A DNA stretch of 64,000 nt, taken from Moorella sp. Hama-1 (lineage in GTDB: Bacteria > Bacillota > DSM-521 > Neomoorellales > Neomoorellaceae). The stretch is from assembly GCF_023734095.1 (NCBI RefSeq), contig NZ_AP024620.1:430501-494500 (forward strand), in the 5' to 3' direction. The stretch's first letter is position 1; every line of letters begins with the position of its first letter. Under the pieces are notes generated by a model. That model was given only the letters and a program-made list of their open reading frames with translations, had not been told where the DNA came from and did no database searches. Both the position numbers and the translations under genes were made by a program. Of the stretch, positions 49,052 to 57,590 are shown in pieces.

Positions 49052-49524
49052 ATTATGTCTGTTTGGATAGCAGCGTATTGCTTAAACTGCTCACCTGGGA
49101 AGACGGGAGTGAAGCAGCGGCGGAATTAATGGAGCGCATAGTCGAATCCGGCCAGGTGGTTATTCTACCGGCTTTCGCCTGGGCCGAAGTGGGCAGCGTA
49201 TTGCGTAAAAAGGCCAGGAAAAAAGAAATTACACATGAAGAAGCGGGAGAAGCCTGGCATCTGTTCTGTCAGCTAAAGATTATTTCTTACTTGGAGAGCG
49301 AAAAAATAGCCGGCGCGTCATGGGAGATTGCCGTGAAAGAAAATCTTCCCACTCTTTATGACGCCGCTTATCTGGCCGTAGCGGAAAGCGCGGCGCAGGA
49401 CTGTGGGGGAACTTGTGAATTCTGGACTGCCGATGAAAGAATGGTAAACGCCCTGGGCGGAAAGAAGAAGTATGTGAAGCTGTTGGAAACAGAAAAGACG
49501 GCCATGGCGGGTAAGGAAAAGTAA
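49048..49524 (+). CDS. vapC: VapC-type PIN-domain toxin
   Basis: 158 aa from TTG 49048, which overlaps the antitoxin TGA. MNYVCLDSSVLLKLLTWEDG with the first Asp, LPAFAWAEVGSVLRKKA with the Glu, LYDAAYLAVAE and FWTADERMVNALG with the later Asp residues. The active site is complete. A separate family member from the VapC at 30.2 kb. Confidence 0.88.
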   Translation: MNYVCLDSSVLLKLLTWEDGSEAAAELMERIVESGQVVILPAFAWAEVGSVLRKKARKKEITHEEAGEAWHLFCQLKIISYLESEKIAGASWEIAVKENLPTLYDAAYLAVAESAAQDCGGTCEFWTADERMVNALGGKKKYVKLLETEKTAMAGKEK

Positions 49525-49623
49525 TATTGCTTAGATGGTAATTTTGGAGTAAAATGGAGGTAGACAGAAGTCAGAGTTACCCGGTTGACCAGTAAACAGT
49601 AGGGTCTTTATAAGGGAGCTGCG

Positions 49624-49875
49624 ATGAAACGCTATTGTTATTACTGCGATAAGGAAGTAGGCTATCAGGTTATTGAGAAGGAAATTGAACTAGAGATTAA
49701 GGGTGTTAAAGTAACGTATCCGGGTAAAATAGCCTATTGCAACGAATGCGGCCATGAAATTGACCTACCTGCGCTGGATGATGAAAATATCAAAAAAGCC
49801 AACCTGGAGTATAGAAAAAGGTTGGCTGCCGCGTTATATGCTGAAAGGAGATATCGGGGAAAGGTGATAAAATGA
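49624..49875 (+). CDS. YgiT/MqsA-type zinc-finger protein, HTH absent
   Basis: 83 aa with two CxxC pairs (YCYYCDKEVGYQVIEKEIEL; GKIAYCNECGHEIDLPALDD), as in the N-terminal domain of MqsA-type antitoxins. The usual C-terminal HTH is missing: the protein ends in RKRLAAALYAERRYRGK. It may be a truncated antitoxin or a short zinc-finger variant. No toxin neighbour. Confidence 0.65.
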   Translation: MKRYCYYCDKEVGYQVIEKEIELEIKGVKVTYPGKIAYCNECGHEIDLPALDDENIKKANLEYRKRLAAALYAERRYRGKVIK

Positions 49876-49937
49876 AGGATCTAGGCTTGAATTGGATGTT
49901 GTATAGTAGTAAAAAGGAGAAAAAGGGTAACCTATAC

Positions 49938-50912
49938 ATGTCCTATAAAATAGTCTTTATGGCCCTATGTCTTATATATTTAATTTGTTTCCCCGCGCCA
50001 CTTGTTTATGGTGAAACTCAAAGGTCATATATTAACTACTATGGTAAAGTTATTGACGTTAAACCCCATGGGTTTACAATAAAAGTAGATAAGATAGAAC
50101 CCATCGTGGATGAGCCATATATTAATGGTTCAAGTATAACTAAACTGTTAAAGCTTACAAAGGATGAGGTAAAACTTATTGGGCAAAACCTTACTTTGGA
50201 CATCAATCAATATACTTATGTTACTATTGGCGACGAACATGTTTCTCCACCATATGGAATTCCACTTGATAAAGCAAAGGCAATAGATCTCACCAAATAT
50301 TTATACCCTAACGATTATATCTTTGTTACCGCTAAAGATAAAAACGCATGGAATCTTAAAGTAAATAGCCCTATGTTAAAGGCTAACCCTGAGACCTCAA
50401 ACACTATTCCATCCAACCTAAGGGATGGTGCCCTAAGAGCTATTTTTAGGATGGGCCAGGAAGAATACACCATCGATGGACGGTCGTATCCAATGAATGC
50501 GGTACCTTTTATGGAAAACAATCGCGCCTATATCCCTGTGCGCTACCTGGCTTATGTGATTGGTATAAATGGCGATATGATCACGTATGATAACGGCTCT
50601 ATTATAATTACCCACTTTGTAAAGAAAACAGGTTCAGAGATATATCCCATAAATGATAGGTTCAAAGGGACCGATAGCTATTATAGGCGTTTAACAATAA
50701 AAGAGGGAAGCAAAGTCTTAACTATTGAGGATTTTGGCCCCGCGTATGCAGGAATATCCAATTTTGAAGTTATAATGGATGTGGCTCCGATTATCAGAGA
50801 AGGCCGCGCCTATTTACCGGCACGGTACATAGCTCAAGCCCTGGGATACGAAACACAATGGGATGAAAAAAACCAAGATATGACAATATGGAATAGCGGA
50901 GAAGTTGAATAA
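49938..50912 (+). CDS. Exported copper-amine-oxidase-N-domain protein 1
   Basis: 324 aa. Signal peptide YKIVFMALCLIYLICFPAP, then a beta-rich region and two blocks typical of Cu_amine_oxidN domains: VPFMENNRAYIPVRYLAYVI near 190 and VAPIIREGRAYLPARYIAQA near 290, ending LGYETQWDEKNQDMTIW. These are surface or stalk domains in Firmicutes, not oxidases. ATG 49938 chosen for the signal peptide. Confidence 0.8.
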   Translation: MSYKIVFMALCLIYLICFPAPLVYGETQRSYINYYGKVIDVKPHGFTIKVDKIEPIVDEPYINGSSITKLLKLTKDEVKLIGQNLTLDINQYTYVTIGDEHVSPPYGIPLDKAKAIDLTKYLYPNDYIFVTAKDKNAWNLKVNSPMLKANPETSNTIPSNLRDGALRAIFRMGQEEYTIDGRSYPMNAVPFMENNRAYIPVRYLAYVIGINGDMITYDNGSIIITHFVKKTGSEIYPINDRFKGTDSYYRRLTIKEGSKVLTIEDFGPAYAGISNFEVIMDVAPIIREGRAYLPARYIAQALGYETQWDEKNQDMTIWNSGEVE

Positions 50913-50995
50913 TATTAACCTTTAACTTCATGTTGAATAAAGCGCCGGGCGCGCCGGTGCTTTTTGATTCCTACAAAACAAAGGAGGCTGATACC

Positions 50996-51481
50996 ATGAC
51001 CCGTAAAATTAACCTTCTCATTGCTTTCCTCCTGGCCGTAACGCTGGCCCTGGCGGCCGGGGGCGTTGCGGAAGCGAAGAATTTAAGTGCTACGTTTGTG
51101 GTGGATTACAATGTTTTTGCATATATAACGCCGGAAGATACTCGCAAGGCTGTGAATTGCAAGATGGACGTAACGCCCTTCATCGAGAACAACCGCGCCT
51201 ACGTTCCGGTGCGCTACCTGGCCTACGGCCTGGGCGTGGCGGAGAAGGACGTAAATTGGGATGAGGCAAGCCAGACCGTAACTTTGAGCATGGAGGGCAC
51301 CAAGGTGAAGCTCGAGGTGGGCAGCAAGACTATTTACGTCAACGGCAAGCCCCAGGAGATGGACGTGGCCCCGCTCTTGAGAGACGACCGCGTGTTCCTG
51401 CCCGCCAGGTTCGTGGCCGAGGCGTTTGGGTACGAGGTAGGCTATAGGGACAACTTTGTATTCATTGATTTGAAGAGGTAG
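50996..51481 (+). CDS. Exported copper-amine-oxidase-N-domain protein 2
   Basis: 161 aa. Signal peptide MTRKINLLIAFLLAVTLALA (cleavage near GGVAEA), then one complete domain: VTPFIENNRAYVPVRYLAYG, NWDEASQTVTLSMEGTKVKL, VAPLLRDDRVFLPARFVAEA. Closely related to the protein encoded just upstream. AAGGAGG lies before ATG 50996. Confidence 0.85.
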   Translation: MTRKINLLIAFLLAVTLALAAGGVAEAKNLSATFVVDYNVFAYITPEDTRKAVNCKMDVTPFIENNRAYVPVRYLAYGLGVAEKDVNWDEASQTVTLSMEGTKVKLEVGSKTIYVNGKPQEMDVAPLLRDDRVFLPARFVAEAFGYEVGYRDNFVFIDLKR

Positions 51482-51517
51482 GAGACTTTAAAAATCCAAT
51501 ATTCAGGAGGTGAGCGG

Positions 51518-51538
51518 CCCCGGCAGCCTGTGCCGGGG
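51518..51538 (+). promoter_or_regulatory. Hairpin between the ribosome site and start of the 51.5 kb gene
   Basis: CCCCGGCA (51518-51525) pairs perfectly with TGCCGGGG (51531-51538). AGGAGGTG at 51505-51512 lies just upstream and ATG 51548 just downstream. Folding would bring the ribosome site near that ATG. Confidence 0.45.
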
Positions 51539-51547
51539 CTGGCGGCT

Positions 51548-53350
51548 ATGTACGGAAGGAGAGGCTTTCTCTCCTCTTTTCTTTCTCTGGCCTTAGTAAT
51601 GGCGCTGGTGCTTTCCCTGCCGCGGGAGGCCAGCGCGTGGGCGCCTACGATGCAAGGCCCCTACGGCCTAAAATACGCCTACACCGAGGGTGCATTCTTC
51701 CAGTTCTACTTGGTGAACCCCTTCGAGATAGGGCAGTTTAACCAGAATAACCTGCCCAGCGATACCCAATTTGTCAATATGCCCCCGGAGAGCCGCTTTG
51801 CGCCGGACCTGCTCTTCGCGCCCATAGACTGGTCCACGGGCAACCTCAACATCGGGAAAGGGTACGGCTTCACCGTCCCCGGGGCGATACCCGCCGACCT
51901 GGACTTCTGGTTTAAGGCGTTAGAATGGCCCACGACCGACGGCTATTACAACGTCACGGACGCCCACCACCCGGACAAGCAGGGCAGCACCGCCGTGAGG
52001 AACATCTTCTACCACAACGTCTACGGGACGTGGTTCCAAGCCGTACCGAACCCCACCAGCGCTTCGCCGACCGACCCCCTCGACATGGGGGACAGCGGCA
52101 GCGGCACCAGCTGGGTCGTCAAGATCAACGACGGCCAATACGACTTTACGCCTCGATCTTATGACTCTAGCCTTCCCGAGATAGGTGAAAACTGGCAATT
52201 TATTTACTTCTACAGCTTCACGAAGGAAGGGGCCATCGGCTTCCTCTCCCGCATGTACCAGGTGTTTTCGGGTGATCTTCAGTTCCTGATGCCCGATGGC
52301 GGGTGCGAGCAGAAGAAGGTGGCCTTCACCATCGACCTCAGCATCCCCCAGGTGTCGTGCGGCGCGCCGGGGGCAAACGGCATGTCTCCCTTCGCGGTGG
52401 TTATTAACAACCTCTCGCCGTTCGACGCCAATGGCGTTAATCTCAAGCTTTACACCTATTCCGACGGCGACCAAGAGCCGGTGCTGGTAGACGACCGGAC
52501 GATACCCCGCATCAGCCACGCTTCGGTGGCCGCGGGGACGCCCGGGTCAACGACCGTCACCGGCTTTATCCCGGCGCCGTCCAAAGACTTCAAGCTGATA
52601 GCCGTGGTCAACGTAATGTATTCTCCCGGCGGTTTCACCGTCAACGGCGTACCCGGCGCATGGGCGGCCAATGGTTTCTACCAGCCGACTTTCAACGGCC
52701 AATCCCCGCCGGGGTTGGGGGCCACCGTGGCGGAACCGTATTTACACAACAATGTCAATATCTCCGGGACGACGACCGGCGCCCCCGGCGGAGGCGGCGA
52801 TGGAGGGGGAGATGAGATAAGCGCCAACCTGGTGGCGCTAAACATCACCTGCGACCCGGACAACGGCAACACAGTGGCGAAGTTTCGGAACGCTTTCCCG
52901 GTGAATGGCCGGGTTAACGTGAGGTTCTACTTCCAGCCGGAAGGGGATAACATGAAACTTGTAGACCAGCGCCTGGGGATGGCTGTCCAGGCCGGGAGCG
53001 AGTTCACGGTCACAACTACCATACCAGATGCTGCCGCGGGCAAGGGGACAGTGACCGCCACAGTGGACTTAAGGCTTTCCGGGAGCTCCTGGGTGCCCGA
53101 GAAGTACCGGGGGGACGACGGGAAGGAATACGACGAGACGACCTATGAGGATAATAAGACGTCCTGCGCCGTGGCAAAGAAAGAATACTACCAGGACACG
53201 CCGGAAGACCATCCCGCCTGGTATTTCCCCGTGAAAGAAGAGTGGGTGCCAAAGTACGAGGAGTACACCGAACCGGTATATGGCTGGAAGAAGGTGCCGT
53301 TTATAAAGGATCCTGCTACCGGTAAAATCCGGGTACTGTTGGTGGAGTAA
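51548..53350 (+). CDS. Large exported protein (surface or pilus-associated)
   Basis: 600 aa. Signal peptide GRRGFLSSFLSLALVMALVL, cleavage near REASA-W. The mature part is beta-rich, with GDSGSGTSWVVKINDGQYDF, a Gly-rich linker (GAPGGGGDGGGDE near 420) and a second half with immunoglobulin-like strands and two cysteines. The end is Tyr/Trp/Pro-rich (EEWVPKYEEYTEPVYGW). It may be an adhesin or tip protein; no family recognised. GTG 51530 is an alternative start. Confidence 0.65.
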   Translation: MYGRRGFLSSFLSLALVMALVLSLPREASAWAPTMQGPYGLKYAYTEGAFFQFYLVNPFEIGQFNQNNLPSDTQFVNMPPESRFAPDLLFAPIDWSTGNLNIGKGYGFTVPGAIPADLDFWFKALEWPTTDGYYNVTDAHHPDKQGSTAVRNIFYHNVYGTWFQAVPNPTSASPTDPLDMGDSGSGTSWVVKINDGQYDFTPRSYDSSLPEIGENWQFIYFYSFTKEGAIGFLSRMYQVFSGDLQFLMPDGGCEQKKVAFTIDLSIPQVSCGAPGANGMSPFAVVINNLSPFDANGVNLKLYTYSDGDQEPVLVDDRTIPRISHASVAAGTPGSTTVTGFIPAPSKDFKLIAVVNVMYSPGGFTVNGVPGAWAANGFYQPTFNGQSPPGLGATVAEPYLHNNVNISGTTTGAPGGGGDGGGDEISANLVALNITCDPDNGNTVAKFRNAFPVNGRVNVRFYFQPEGDNMKLVDQRLGMAVQAGSEFTVTTTIPDAAAGKGTVTATVDLRLSGSSWVPEKYRGDDGKEYDETTYEDNKTSCAVAKKEYYQDTPEDHPAWYFPVKEEWVPKYEEYTEPVYGWKKVPFIKDPATGKIRVLLVE

Positions 53351-53369
53351 CCTAGGAAGGAGAGATTAG

Positions 53370-55487
53370 ATGGTGAAAAGGCTGATCATGTGGGGGGTAT
53401 TGGCGCTTATTTGTAGCCTTGCCCCCCTGGATGCCACGGCTGCTCCCCATCCTGGCGGCCTCCAGTGGGCCGAAATGGTGACCGGAGTAGATGGGGGCGG
53501 CAACCCCACAACCACGGAGGTCTTCGGCTACTATGCCGATGCCGGGGGACTCCAGGTCTTCATCGCCTGCGACCCAGCTACCGGGGAGGAGACGGGGGAG
53601 GCCTACGTCCCGGGCGCGGTAGTCGGAGAAAGAAAGGTGAAAAAATTTACCGGGTATGAGTATGTGAAGAAGGTTGACACGGATAGGAAGAAGTACCTGT
53701 ACGCGCCCAAAGTATTCCCTTTACCCTTGTGGAAGGGCGACGTCGGGCTGTCATTGGCGACTTATTCCGACTATATCAAACCGCTGCAGGTAACCCTGCC
53801 ATATGGTGACGATCCGGCCAGGTGGCCTGAGTACTGGAAATGGATCTTTTACCCGCTTGAGAATAAAAACGGCTGGCCGGTCGAGTTCAGGATGAACGCC
53901 GAGGGCAACTACGGGGAGGGCTACCTCTCCCCCGGGGAGACAAAGTATTTCCGGCGCGTCTTGAGCAATGAGGAGTGTAATAAAGACAAATACGTGGGTA
54001 GTTTTGTGCGCGTCGACGTTACAAAGAATTATGACCCCGAGGCGCCAGCGCCGGTCGGCCCGGGAGGGTATTACGATTGGCCCGCCTGGTGGGGTGAGAT
54101 ACAGTTTGACCCGTTGTGGTTTAATGGCTACCTCGATAAGCGCCCCTCCTTTGCCGGACTCTGGACGCTGGAACCTTGTTTCAAAAAAATCCCCAAATTT
54201 ATCCCTGACGCGCCAGGGTCACCCATAGGCATCCTGGCCTATGACACAAAGCCGGCCTACCGCTGGGTGAATACACCCGCCAGTACCAGCGGAAGATGGT
54301 GGGAAACCAACTCCAAGGTAGGTTTTAACGGCGCCTACAACCCGAGCCCTGTAGGAGGGAGGCTGGTTCCCTACGACCCCGCCCTGCCAGGGCCGGTATA
54401 TTTATATCAAAAGGCAGTTTATGAAGGGGATGGTCCAACGTACAGCACCACCAGAGAGAGGTGGGAAACCCTGCGGGAGGAAAAATACCCGCGAAGAATC
54501 CCTATTTCAACTTCTTCAAGTTACACTGGGGACTTATTCTTTGCGGACGAATCCAGAACAAAAGTTGTGGTTACCTATACCAAGTGGGGGAGTTTTTACT
54601 ACAGAGAAATCCCCCTTAAAAGCCAAGATCCAGCAAACATAAATCCTTTTGAGGGCAAAAGCTATCTTGTTAATGGCGACCACCCTTCATACGCCCCCGC
54701 AGGGGAAAATAGTAAAAACTACTATGGCGCTGTTCATTACAATGCGTATAGTTGGGAGCCATATGAGGTGTATGTTACGGCATATTCACCACCTTTGAGC
54801 ATCCTGGGTAGTTATAGCCAGGTTTTAAATGTCACCCGGGATAAAGACGGGCGCTTGAAGACACTGGAGGATCGTTACTTTGCAGTATTTTATAACCCGA
54901 CTGATCATCCCATGAAAGTCACGCCTCTCCAGGCTTGGATGATCGATGACTATGACGATAAAAGTTATTATGGGAAACTTATCCCGGAGACAGGAACTGT
55001 GGTAATCCCCCCGAACAGTTACGGCGTTATCCCGATAAAAGGGATATTCGCAGGAACGGTTCCAAAAGAGTTCGAAAAAGACAGTAAGGTATCTAACCTT
55101 GACGGGGTAGCAAGGTTGGGGCACCCAGGGGAAAGTTTGATGCCGGGCTCCCTCACCCCTGTCTGGTCTTACAATGAATGGATGAACGCTCTGAGCTACT
55201 ATGACGGACTGGCGGTGTCTTTGGAAGCGGAGGTAACCGACAATGTAGTGGGAGTCGATTCGGGTCCCACCTATAGAGGCGATTGGCTTGATAGCGCCTA
55301 CAAGATCGACGGCTACCTCTTTGAATACGAAAAAGCAATGACGCCGGAAGAACTAGTTATCTTCGCCAACGCCCGCCTGGATGGGGGTACGAGGAACAAT
55401 GTGCTTGGGATAATACAAAACGGGGTATGCACTAAGAAGATGCGAACTCTGGGATCAAGCTGGTACTGGACGTATGTGTACCCTTAG
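53370..55487 (+). CDS. Large exported Tyr/Trp-rich protein
   Basis: 705 aa with signal peptide VKRLIMWGVLALICSLAPLD (cleavage near ATAAP). Very rich in Tyr, Trp, Pro and Gly (YYDWPAWWGEIQFDPLWFNG), beta-type throughout, a few cysteines, no membrane anchor or repeat domain. GGAAGGAGAG precedes ATG 53370, 20 bases after the previous gene, so the two are made together. No homologous family recognised. Surface role inferred from export and context. Confidence 0.65.
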   Translation: MVKRLIMWGVLALICSLAPLDATAAPHPGGLQWAEMVTGVDGGGNPTTTEVFGYYADAGGLQVFIACDPATGEETGEAYVPGAVVGERKVKKFTGYEYVKKVDTDRKKYLYAPKVFPLPLWKGDVGLSLATYSDYIKPLQVTLPYGDDPARWPEYWKWIFYPLENKNGWPVEFRMNAEGNYGEGYLSPGETKYFRRVLSNEECNKDKYVGSFVRVDVTKNYDPEAPAPVGPGGYYDWPAWWGEIQFDPLWFNGYLDKRPSFAGLWTLEPCFKKIPKFIPDAPGSPIGILAYDTKPAYRWVNTPASTSGRWWETNSKVGFNGAYNPSPVGGRLVPYDPALPGPVYLYQKAVYEGDGPTYSTTRERWETLREEKYPRRIPISTSSSYTGDLFFADESRTKVVVTYTKWGSFYYREIPLKSQDPANINPFEGKSYLVNGDHPSYAPAGENSKNYYGAVHYNAYSWEPYEVYVTAYSPPLSILGSYSQVLNVTRDKDGRLKTLEDRYFAVFYNPTDHPMKVTPLQAWMIDDYDDKSYYGKLIPETGTVVIPPNSYGVIPIKGIFAGTVPKEFEKDSKVSNLDGVARLGHPGESLMPGSLTPVWSYNEWMNALSYYDGLAVSLEAEVTDNVVGVDSGPTYRGDWLDSAYKIDGYLFEYEKAMTPEELVIFANARLDGGTRNNVLGIIQNGVCTKKMRTLGSSWYWTYVYP

Positions 55488-55497
55488 TGGGGGTTGG

Positions 55498-55531
55498 AGC
55501 CAGGGTGGATTATCACCCTGGCTTTACTTTT
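55498..55531 (+). terminator. Intrinsic terminator after the exported-protein operon
   Basis: AGCCAGGGTG pairs with CACCCTGGCT, then TTACTTTTTG. It belongs to the duplicated block whose second copy has the terminator at 56057-56090. Confidence 0.82.
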
Positions 55532-55577
55532 TGAAAGAGCTGTACCTTTAACTGAACTTAAAAAGGAGCGTGGTTTT

Positions 55578-55649
55578 ATGCTGGTACTTCAAACCAATTC
55601 CCAACCGGCGGCTCTGGCCACGGTCAAGGCCGTAGGTGCAGGCGCATGA
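55578..55649 (+). pseudogene. Truncated copy of the parM 5' end
   Basis: ATG 55578 behind the same AAAAAGGAGCGTGGTTTT leader as parM reads LVLQTNSQPAALATVKAVGA and stops. Its first 15 codons match parM (LAIQTNPQPAALA), then homology ends. The upstream terminator is duplicated too. The next gene overlaps its stop. Confidence 0.85.
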
Positions 55650-55996
55650 AAGTTTCAAAACCAGCCATGGTAGATCGAAGAGATACCTGGCGTTTTATTA
55701 CTAAAGCTTTATGCCGCATACTCTGGTATTCTTCTTGGGTGTTGCTCTTTTGGGATGTATTCACGTTTTTCCTCATGATAATAGCTGCAGTCCTGCTGTT
55801 TACACAGGGTTTTAAAATTGAAGCCCTTCGCTTAATTAAGCTGGGGGGTGTTTTCTTTTTGACAGGACTTCTTATAGCCTTTTGGGGGATGTTAATTTGT
55901 TGCCTCGCAGATCCAGGTAGAGGGTTAAATTTATTGCGCTATAAATTTTTAAATTGGGACGGCGGAGATAAAAGGGATAAATTAAGCCCTGGTTAG
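55646..55996 (+). CDS. Small hypothetical membrane protein inserted before parM
   Basis: 116 aa from ATG 55646, overlapping the fragment's stop (ATGA), so its translation may depend on the captured parM leader. Polar basic N terminus, then membrane helices ILWYSSWVLLFWDVFTFFLM, IIAAVLLFTQ and LGGVFFLTGLLIAFWGMLIC. AT-rich. No family recognised. Confidence 0.55.
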   Translation: MKVSKPAMVDRRDTWRFITKALCRILWYSSWVLLFWDVFTFFLMIIAAVLLFTQGFKIEALRLIKLGGVFFLTGLLIAFWGMLICCLADPGRGLNLLRYKFLNWDGGDKRDKLSPG

Positions 55997-56056
55997 TATA
56001 AAAAGGGTATGCCGGTAATGGAATAAGAACGAACAGATATAATGTTGGAGGCATGG

Positions 56057-56090
56057 AACCAGGGTAGATCTACCCTGGTTTTTCTTTTTT
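56057..56090 (+). terminator. Intrinsic terminator before parM
   Basis: A perfect 24-bp palindrome at 56057-56080 centred on AGATCT, with AACCAGGG at its left end, followed by TTTCTTTTTT. Confidence 0.85.
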
Positions 56091-56136
56091 AAGGGCTTAT
56101 ATGTTCAACTTAACCATTAAAAAGGAGCGTGGTTTT

Positions 56137-57183
56137 ATGCTTGCAATTCAAACCAACCCCCAACCGGCGGCCCTGGCCATCGACGTGGGCTTCGGTTATA
56201 CCAAAGCGGTATCTTCAGCCGGCAGTAAAGTTATCTTCCCTTCAGTTGTCGCCCCGGCAGGTTCTCCCGACGCCTTTGAAAGGCTAGATAAAAGCGATAC
56301 CGGCTACCGGGTGCGGATTAAAAAGTGGATTGACGGCCCTGTAGAAGAATGGCTGGTAGGCGAACTGGCCCTGAAGGAAGGGCGGGAGGTGCAGTATTTC
56401 CAGGACTGGGAGAAACACAGCCACCCGGCCCATGACGCCGTATTGCTGGCCGCTGCTGTTTTAACCTGGAACTGGCCCCGGGCCGGTAGCGGTATCATCG
56501 GGATCAGCAGCCCTGCCCTGGTGGTAGGGCTGCCGGTGGATGTCTGGCGCGACGAACTGCAGCGGGAAGGCCTTAAGAGGCACCTGGCGGGCCTGGTAGC
56601 CGAGGTGAGCGTCGACGGGAACGACCCGGTGCGGGTGACCTTCAGCAAGGTTTATGTCTACCCCCAGGCCGCCGGCGCTTTCCTTACCGTTCCTGATCTT
56701 CCCGACAGCGGCATCGTGGCCCTGGTAGACGTGGGACAGAAAACCACTGATAGCGCGGCGATAGAGATTGTCAACGGCCGGCAGAGGCTGGTAAAAACCA
56801 TGTGCTTCAGCATCAACAAAGGCATGGCGGCCCTGGTGGAAGCCGTGCGGGAGGAATTCCGGCGGCAGACCGGGGCGCCCCTGCCGCCCCAGCAGGCCTG
56901 GGAGACGGTAAAAAGCGGATCCCTCTGGTACCGGGGCAAGCAGATTGATATGGCCCCGGCGATTAAAAAGGCCCGGTCGGAGATAGCCCGGGCCATAGCC
57001 GACCAGGTGCTGGCCGGGTGGGGCGAGAGGGCCGATTTTGTCAGGAAAGTATACCTGGCCGGCGGCGGGATATTAGACTTGCCGGATTTAAAAAATATGT
57101 TCCCGGCGGCTGCGGTCCTGCCTGGTCCCCAGTGGGCCAATGCCCTGGGGTTCTTAAAAGTAGCGAGAGGACTGGCTGTTTAA
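56137..57183 (+). CDS. parM: ParM/StbA-type actin-like plasmid partition ATPase
   Basis: 348 aa, actin-fold filament protein. Phosphate 1 loop is ALAIDVGFGYTKAVS near residue 12, then GISSPALVVGLPVD, phosphate 2 VALVDVGQKTTDSA near 200, FSINKGMAALVEAVREEF, and the adenosine motif VYLAGGGILDLPDL near 310. It would move copies of an extrachromosomal form. ATG 56137 behind AAAAAGGAG. The palindromic sites and small gene downstream complete a type II partition system. Confidence 0.88.
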   Translation: MLAIQTNPQPAALAIDVGFGYTKAVSSAGSKVIFPSVVAPAGSPDAFERLDKSDTGYRVRIKKWIDGPVEEWLVGELALKEGREVQYFQDWEKHSHPAHDAVLLAAAVLTWNWPRAGSGIIGISSPALVVGLPVDVWRDELQREGLKRHLAGLVAEVSVDGNDPVRVTFSKVYVYPQAAGAFLTVPDLPDSGIVALVDVGQKTTDSAAIEIVNGRQRLVKTMCFSINKGMAALVEAVREEFRRQTGAPLPPQQAWETVKSGSLWYRGKQIDMAPAIKKARSEIARAIADQVLAGWGERADFVRKVYLAGGGILDLPDLKNMFPAAAVLPGPQWANALGFLKVARGLAV

Positions 57184-57188
57184 TAGGC

Positions 57189-57299
57189 CTGTACGTACAG
57201 CACAAGTCCAGGCATATCAAGGTTTTAGGCCTTGTTTATGGGCTTTAAAAACGTACAAGGGGGCGGGGGACTGGCAGACCAGGTGATGGTGTACGTACA
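57189..57299. repeat. Palindromic TGTACGTACA sites, candidate centromere or operator
   Basis: CTGTACGTACAG (57189-57200) and TGTACGTACA (57290-57299) are palindromes 101 bases apart, with a partial ACGTACA near 57251. They lie between parM and the ParR candidate. The second overlaps the spacer just upstream of its ribosome site. Confidence 0.6.
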
Positions 57300-57311
57300 G
57301 GAGGGGCAAAA

Positions 57312-57572
57312 ATGACCCGTGAAGGCATGAAAAGACTGGATATATGGCTTCCGTACAACCATCCTATATGGGATTACCCGCCGGGACTAAGGGCAAGAAA
57401 GGCTAGGGAATGGTTGGACATTGCTGCAATGCTAGAGACGCGCCTGGCTAGGCTGGAAGAAAAAATAGAAGCGGTATTGGAGCATGGTATTGCTGGCACT
57501 GGAAACTCATCAGGACAATCCGCAGTGGAAACGGAAACCCCAATTAACCCTGATTTATTTCTAGACCTGTAG
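57312..57572 (+). CDS. ParR candidate (small ribbon-helix-helix-like protein)
   Basis: 86 aa: MTREGMKRLDIWLPYNHPIW with a possible beta strand, then DYPPGLRARKAREWLDIAAM and a coiled helix ETRLARLEEKIEAVLEHG. This is the plan of an RHH DNA-binding protein with a partner-binding tail. Position after parM and next to palindromes supports ParR. GGAGGGG precedes ATG 57312. Assignment is by context and fold only. Confidence 0.6.
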   Translation: MTREGMKRLDIWLPYNHPIWDYPPGLRARKAREWLDIAAMLETRLARLEEKIEAVLEHGIAGTGNSSGQSAVETETPINPDLFLDL

Positions 57573-57590
57573 GAGAGGTGGTGGCCAGAG

